This document shows positions 57,891 to 64,000 of a stretch of 64,000 bases of DNA, piece after piece. Where the stretch lies: the NCBI RefSeq assembly GCF_947179515.1, contig NC_067474.1:92084824-92148823 (forward strand). Direction: 5' to 3'. The number at the start of each line of letters is the position of its first letter. The first letter of the stretch is position 1. The notes under the pieces were generated by a model. That model was not told the origin of the DNA. It ran no database searches and saw nothing but the letters and a program-made list of their open reading frames with translations. A program made the translations under genes and the position numbers. The stretch is from Apodemus sylvaticus. Taxonomy: Eukaryota; Chordata; Mammalia; Rodentia; Muridae.

Positions 57891-60800
57891 TGTATTGCCA
57901 ATGTTTGGGCCTGTGCATGTTAAGGATTGGCTTTATCACTACAAACCCTGCCCTTAATTTATACCTGAGTAAATAGAAGTTCATAAACAATATCTGATGA
58001 CTGTGTGTAACTGTCTTATCCTTTTGGAGAAATAGATGAAGAAGTCCATGTCTGATTTTCTGTTTCACCTTTTCAGAGTTATTGAATCTGTACTAAAATC
58101 CACTCCATTTTAATTAGCTTATGCTTGTTATTCAGGAAATCCAAAGAATACTACCTTCAAAAGTGGAGTATGATTTTATTTTTGTAGAGGACTTTGTACT
58201 TTCAGTCAGTTTTCAATGTCTAGCTGTTGACATTAACACTTACACTGTTTATATTAATACCAACCTTTAGAGGATAGCTACAAGGTTCAAAGTCACTATA
58301 CCTTCGTGGAAATTTAGGGCATCATGTGGGAATAGCCAGAATTTAGTGCCTATGTCCAGCTACTATTATGACACATTTACTCTGGTATAATCATATTGCC
58401 CAGAGCACTCTACGTTTGCAAAATGTTCTATAGATCAAGATCTTCTTCTACTGTAGGTTCAATAATACTTGCTGTAGAGCCAGCATGCATTCTTATTATT
58501 AACACAGTGACTGAAAATGTCTCAGAACTAAACTACATTCTTTAAAATGGTACTAAAATTCTGGAGGGGGAAGAAATCATAGGCTAATTTTTGTTTTGGC
58601 TTTGGCTGTGAACATCTGTTCATTTGAATAGTGTTAATTCATACACACAGACAATTTTATGTCATTTGCTAAACTGTAATAAATTGGTCAAGGCTTTGAC
58701 TTATCTATAATGAAGGAATTTGCTGTTACAATGAATATTCACCCAGAGAAGACTGGAGTGACTAAAAAAGAGTTTAACATGTTTTGGTCTTTAAGCACTC
58801 CAGAAATCATTTACGTGCATGCAATTGATGAGTAAATTCAACCCATCCTTATCTATGTATTGGAGCTCATCAGCTTTAGCATACCAGTGCCTTGTTAGTT
58901 TAATTCCAATTACAGTATATAACAGAAAGTTTTAAAAATGAATGTTATTAAAATCTGTAAATTGAACTTCTTGAAGAGAAGTTATTCCAGATTGAGAAAG
59001 AGATTAATAAGTTTTCTCTGGTAATGACTAAAAATGTTATGCTTTTAGATATGTGAAATAATAGACAAATCATGACCTAAGTTATTCTTTCTATTTTTAA
59101 GACTAATTGCATTTTAATTAGGAACTTCTATTTCAGTATAACTTTAAATATTCAATACATTTATATTTTCCTTTTATGTATTTTCAGAGCATGTAAAAAC
59201 CTAGTAAGTTTAAATTTTAAAATTTAAGAGACATGGAAAGAACAAAATATTTGGCTAAACATTAAAAAATCTAATAAAATTGTGTGGATATTAGTGGACA
59301 TCATATAATGCACTGCAAATTATATCTAGTCAACTTTTTCTTCAGCAACTGTGATACAATTCATTAACAGAGACGAGGCCATTTAAGCAAAAATCAAATA
59401 TTTACATGTTCATTACAGCCTATTAGTATCAAAGAAGAGATATATGGATTATTCAATAACATAGTTGAAAAGCTATTGTATAGAAGATAAAATGGAATGC
59501 ATTCAAGTTTATTGAGTTTCCACTTAGGAATTGTATAGTTGTCTGTAAATTAATTTTGTGACACATCTATTTTCTTCTATATTTAATATAAGTCTACATT
59601 TGTCTACCTTATATATTCTCTCTGAAGTCTGAGAATTATTTAAAGTGACAGTTACAAGTTGTCTCATTTAATCTAGGCGTACCCTGTATTGGTTGGTTTT
59701 AAACAAGCTAAGAAAATTATTGATTTGTTCCCCCCAACAATGACTAAAAGTTCATCATCTTGTACTAACAGAAAATCTGTCAAATATTAGATTTTGACCA
59801 AGAGTGATATAATAATGTCTGATGGATGGCTCTTAAAATAGTAGAGCCACAGGCAACAACCTGATTGTATTAATTAGCTGCCTCCAGGACACTGAATGTG
59901 TACTGCTATGTAAAGGTAATTTTATATGTGTAACATTCCCAAGAACAAGTGTTTTCATATTAGTAGGATGACAATTTATACACAACATCATCAGAGTTAA
60001 GTGATTTCATTGTTAAACTCCTGTGTTCTCTAATTTAGATTTATTTGACCTTATTTTCTATAGCCCAAGCAGTAGATGTCTCTATAACAACAGCAACAAA
60101 TATGTTGCCAGTATACTTTATTTCCAGTAAATTCTGGGCAGCTTTCAGAAGTAGAAAGCATAAAATACAAAAAATGCCAGTAGAATAGAGAGCATATTTG
60201 TAGTATTGGTGACAATGTTTGTATGACAGCCTAGGGTAAAGCAATGTAAACAACTCAGACACAGCCTTTTAATATAGCATCACTGTCAAACTTGGAGCTA
60301 AAGAATGCAAAGAAAGTTACCTGTTCAAAAAATTGCCTTGATACTGAACCTGAACATGGTAATTCAAGTGAAACACTAGACAAGCCTTCATTGAAAAATG
60401 TGGTAACTCTTCTCATTTTTCAGAAACTGCACTGGATTTAGAATTATCACAAAATGTAGCCAGCAAAACCATGTGTTTCCTGGAGATTTGTGAAGGAAAA
60501 ATCTAATTTTGTTTCCATTAGTACCTAAATGATCTAAACAAACTTTGAGCCTTTTCTCATGGTCAATGAAAATCTGAAGAAGTAATAGAAAATGTATTGT
60601 CAAATAGCTTTAAAATAATCACATAAAGTCATGCATTCAAAACAAAAAATTAGAAGTGTTAATTGAATACATTTTGATTTCTAATATTTCATCTACTTAT
60701 TTGTGAATCTTTATTGTCATTGACTACACTTCTCTGCTCCTATACTGTATACATTTCTTACAGATTTAGGGATACAGAAAGAAACCAAAAAGCTTCCCTC

Positions 60801-61074
60801 AATCCTGGTCCTTTCTTTGTTCCTGTTTTCTTCTGTCAGCCTCATGCCAGTCTCCCAAATAGGAATGTGCTCTGTAGAACTCTTCCTAAGGCAAAGCTAT
60901 TGCTCTACCTAAGACAGTTGTCAGTTTCTTTGTTTACAGCTGTTAATCTTCAGTTGCATAAGAAAAACTTTCTAGACTAACTCACCCAATGTCACCAAAT
61001 TTCTTTTTTTTTCCCCATTTTTTTTTTTTTTTGGATTTGTTTGGAATGTTTGAAAACTTTCTTTTTTTGTGTGC
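57891..61074. other. Unique AT-rich DNA, no gene
   Basis: The longest apparently repeat-free stretch. Only short open frames, none with recognisable motifs. Pyrimidine runs at 61,002-61,032 precede the L1 tail. Confidence 0.5.
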
Positions 61075-63848
61075 TTTTTTTTTTATTCGATATATTTTTT
61101 ATTTACATTTCAAATGATTTCTCCTTTCCTAGCCCCCCCACTTCCCGAAAGTCCCATAAGTCCCCTTCTCTCCCCCTGCCCTCCCACCCACCCCTTCCCA
61201 CTTCCCTGTTCTGGTTTTGCTGAATACTGCTTCACTGAGGCTTTCCAGAACAAGGGGCCACTCTTCCTTTCTTCTTGTACCTCATTTGATGTGTAGATTA
61301 TGTTTTGGGTATTCCAGGTTTCTAGGTTAATATCCACTTATTAGGGAGTGCATACCATGATTCACCTTTTGAGTCTGGGTTACCTCACTTAGTATGATGT
61401 TCTCTAGCTCCATCCATTTGCCTAAGAATTTCATGAATTCATTGTTTCTAATGGCTGAATAGTACTCCATTGTGTAGATAAACCACATTTTTTGCATCCA
61501 CTCTTCTGTTGAGGGATACCTGGGTTCTTTCCAGCATCTGGCAATTATAAATAGGGCTGCTATGAACATAGTAGAGCATGTATCCTTATTACATGGTGGG
61601 GAATCCTCTAGGTATATGCCCAGGAGTGGTATAGCAGGATCTTCTGGAAGTGAGGTGCCCAGTTTTCAGAGGAACCGCCAGACTGATTTCCAGTGTGGTT
61701 GTACCAATTTGCAACCCCACCAGCAGTGGAGGAGTGTTCCTCTTTCTCCACACCCTCTCCAACACCTGCTATCTCCTGAATTTTTAATCTTAGCCATTCT
61801 GACTGGTGTAAGGTGAAATCTCAGTGTTGTTTTGATTTGCATTTCCCTAATGACTAATGAAGTTGAGCATTTTTTAAGATGCTTCTCTGCCATCCAAAGT
61901 TCTTCAGGTGAGAATTCTTTGTTTAACTCTGTACCCCATTTTTTAATCGGGTTGTTTGGTTTTCTGGAGTCTAACTTTTTGAGTTCTTTATATATATTGG
62001 ATATTAACCCTCTATCTGATGTAGGATTGGTGAAGATCTTTTCCCAATTTATTGGTTGCCGATTTGTCCTCTTGATGGTGTCCTTTGCCTTACAGAAACT
62101 CTGTAATTTTATGAGGTCCCATTTGTCAATTCTTGCTCTTAGAGCATACGCTATTGGTGTTCTGTTTAGAAACTTTCTCCCTGTACTGATGTCCTCAAGG
62201 GTCTTCCCCATTTTCTTTTCTATTAGCTTCAGAGTGTCTGGCTTTATGTGGAGGTCCTTGATCCATTTGGATTTGAGCTTAGTACAAGGAGACAAGGATG
62301 GATCAATTCACATTCTTCTGCATGCTGACCTCCAGTTGAAAGAGCACCATTTGTTGAAAAGGCTATCTTTTTTCCATTGGATGTTTTCAGCCTCTTTGTC
62401 ATGGATCAAGTGGCCATAGGTGTGTGGGTTCATTTCTGGATCTTCAATCCTGTTCCATTGATCCTCCTGCCTGTCACTGTACCAATACCATGCAGTTTTT
62501 GACACTATTGCTCTGTAGTATTGCTTGAGGTCAGGGATACTGATTCCCCCAGACTTTCTTTTGTTGCTGAGAATAGTTTTAGCTATCCTGGGTTTTTTGT
62601 TATTCCAGTTGAATTTGATAATTGCTCTTTCTAACTCTGTGAAGAATTGAGTTGGGATTTTGATGGGTATTGCATTGAATCTGTAGATTACTTTTGGCAA
62701 AATGGCCATTTTAACTATATTGATTCTACCAATCCATGAGCATGGGAGGTTTTCCCATTTTTTGGGGTCTTCTTCCATTTCCTTCTTCATAGTCTTGAAG
62801 TTCTTTCATACAGATCTTTCACATGTTTGATAAGTGTCACCCCAAGATACTTTATACTATTTGTGGCTATTGTGAAGGGGGTCATTTCCCTAATTTCTTT
62901 CTCAGCCTGCTTATCCTTTGAGTATAGGAAGGCCACTGATTTGCTTGAGTTGATTTTATAACCTGCCACTTTGCTGAAGTTGTTTATCAGCTGTAGGAGT
63001 TCTCTAGTGGAGTTTTTTGGGTCACTTAGGTAGACTATCATGTCATCTGCAAATAATGATAGTTTGACTTCTTCCTTTCCAATTTGTATCCCTTTGACCT
63101 TCTTATGTTGTCGAATTGCCCGAGCTAGTTCCTCAAGTACAATATTGAAAAGATAAGGAGAAAGGGGGCAGCCCTGTCTAGTCCCTGATTTTAGTGGGAT
63201 TGCTTCAAGTTTCTCTCCATTTAGTTTGATGCTGGCTACTGGTTTGCTGTATATTGCTTTTACTATGTTTAGGTATGGGCCTTGAATTCCTGTTCTTTCC
63301 AAGACTTTAAGCATGAAAGGATGCTGAATTTTGTCAAATGCTTTTTCAGCATCCAATGAAATGACCATGTGGTTTTTTTCTTTGAGTTTGTTTATGTACT
63401 GGATTGCATTGATGGATTTCCGTATATTGAACCAACCCTGCATTCCCGGGATAAAGCCTACTTGATCATGGTGGATGATCGTTTTGATGTGTTCTTAGAT
63501 TCGGTTGGGAAGAATTTTATTGAGTATTTTTGCATCGATGTTCATAAGGGAAATTGGTCTGAAGTTCTCTTTCTTTGTTGGATCTTTGTGTGGTTTTGGT
63601 ATCAGCGTAATTGTGGCTTCATAGAAGGAATTGGGTAGTGTTCCTTCTGTTTCTATTTTGTGCAATAATTTGAAGAGTACTGGTGTTAACTCTTCTTTGA
63701 AGGTCTGATAGAATTCTGCACTGAAACCATCAGGTCCTGTGCTTTTTTTGGTTGGAAGACTTTCTATGACTCCTTCAATTTCTTTAGGCATTATGGGACT
63801 GTTTAGATGATCTATTTGGTCCTGAGTTAATTTTGGTATTTGGTAACA
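61075..63848 (-). mobile_element. Young L1, minus strand, ending at an inversion point
   Basis: From a T-run (tail, 61,075-61,084), through the short 3' UTR (to 61,326) and ORF2 backwards to the YQIPK..LNQDQIDHLN region at 63,848. There it breaks and is followed by plus-strand L1 sequence. The subfamily is the same as the copies at 1.7, 10.2 and 47.6 kb. The 5' end and second TSD lie beyond the window. Confidence 0.93.
61327..63848 (-). pseudogene. L1 ORF2 C-terminal two-thirds, few breaks
   Basis: Covers the RT from before motif A (STGPDGFSAEFYQTFKEE; SLDAEKAFDKI; SGTRQGCPLSPYLFN; FADD at 63,041-63,052) to the Cys motif (GCGERGTLLHCWWGC) and SLISGY. Breaks: a one-base deletion near 62,800 (KDLYERTS), a CGA-to-TGA stop at about 62,308 (after CRRM), a CGA-to-TGA stop at 61,666-61,668 (WRFL), and a frame break between 63,443 and 63,495. 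Both CGA-to-TGA changes fit decay of methylated CpG. Confidence 0.92.
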
Positions 63849-64000
63849 GATATATATAGAACATTCTATCCTAAAGCAAAATAATATACCTTTTTCTCAG
63901 CACCCCATGGTACCTTCTCCAAAATCGACCATATAATTAGTCACAAGACAGACCTCAACAAATATAAGAAGATTGAACTAATCCCATGCCTCCTATCAGA
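63849..64000 (+). mobile_element. L1 ORF2 endonuclease segment, plus strand, runs off window
   Basis: 'cagatatatatagaacattc' followed by 'tctcagcaccccatggtacc' and 'ccaaaatcgaccatataatt' encodes the FFSQHPM..TFSKIDHII part of the L1 endonuclease, in the opposite orientation to the L1 on its left. It is probably the inverted 5' part of the same insertion. Confidence 0.85.

Overview
The window looks like AT-rich, gene-poor nuclear DNA from a muroid (probably murine) rodent. The evidence is a diverged B1 SINE (3697-3838), an antisense B2/B3-type SINE (about 46,950-47,055), several ages of rodent LINE-1 (including old Lx-type 3' ends) and long CA/TG/GA/TA microsatellites. The youngest L1s end ORF2 with a motif containing SPPCNKD and carry a short 3' UTR, which does not match what I recall of the standard Mus musculus L1 consensus. 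I therefore do not name a species. I found no intact host protein-coding gene, no tRNA or rRNA gene and no CRISPR array. The region reads as an intergenic desert or a large intron.

Layout. 0-3.1 kb: young and old L1 3' ends. 3.1-10 kb: mostly unique AT-rich DNA with a B1, microsatellites and one unidentified coding-like stretch (7,624-8,031). 10.2-15.7 kb: a short young L1 with a 16-bp target-site duplication (TSD), an older 2-kb minus-strand L1 with an internal inverted duplication, and copies of a rodent interspersed repeat. 17.0-24.6 kb: the longest L1, on the minus strand. It has a truncated 3' UTR, a broken ORF2, a broken ORF1 and a GC-rich 5' UTR with about three monomers of ~198 bp, and is fused at its 5' end to the 5' UTR and partial ORF1 of a second L1. 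25.2-30.6 kb: layered old repeats, including an Lx with a 5' inversion and a young L1 nested in an Lx 3' UTR. 32.2-38.2 kb: an old L1 fragment, then a long, heavily mutated plus-strand L1 with the ancestral long 3' UTR. 39.5-47 kb: L1 fragments, a large rodent repeat with a striking pair of hairpins, an antisense Lx and a SINE. 47.6-50.9 kb: a young L1 with a textbook twin-priming inversion and 14-bp TSDs. 51-58 kb: old Lx, HAL1/L1-like and ancient L1 remains plus a solo class-I-type retroviral LTR. 58-61 kb: unique DNA. 61.1-64 kb: a young minus-strand L1 that flips orientation at 63,848 and runs off the window.

No genes work together here in an operon or pathway sense. The biology is the life history of L1: target-primed insertion, 5' truncation, 5' inversion, nesting, promoter monomers and decay by nonsense, frameshift and A-tract expansion. 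Roughly 40-45% of the window is L1-derived by my reading. I did not find a convincing new biological system. The items most worth checking are the chimeric L1 5' end near 23,560, the hairpin pair at 44,575-44,656, the coding-like stretch at 7.6-8.0 kb, and the shortened 3' UTR of the young L1 family.
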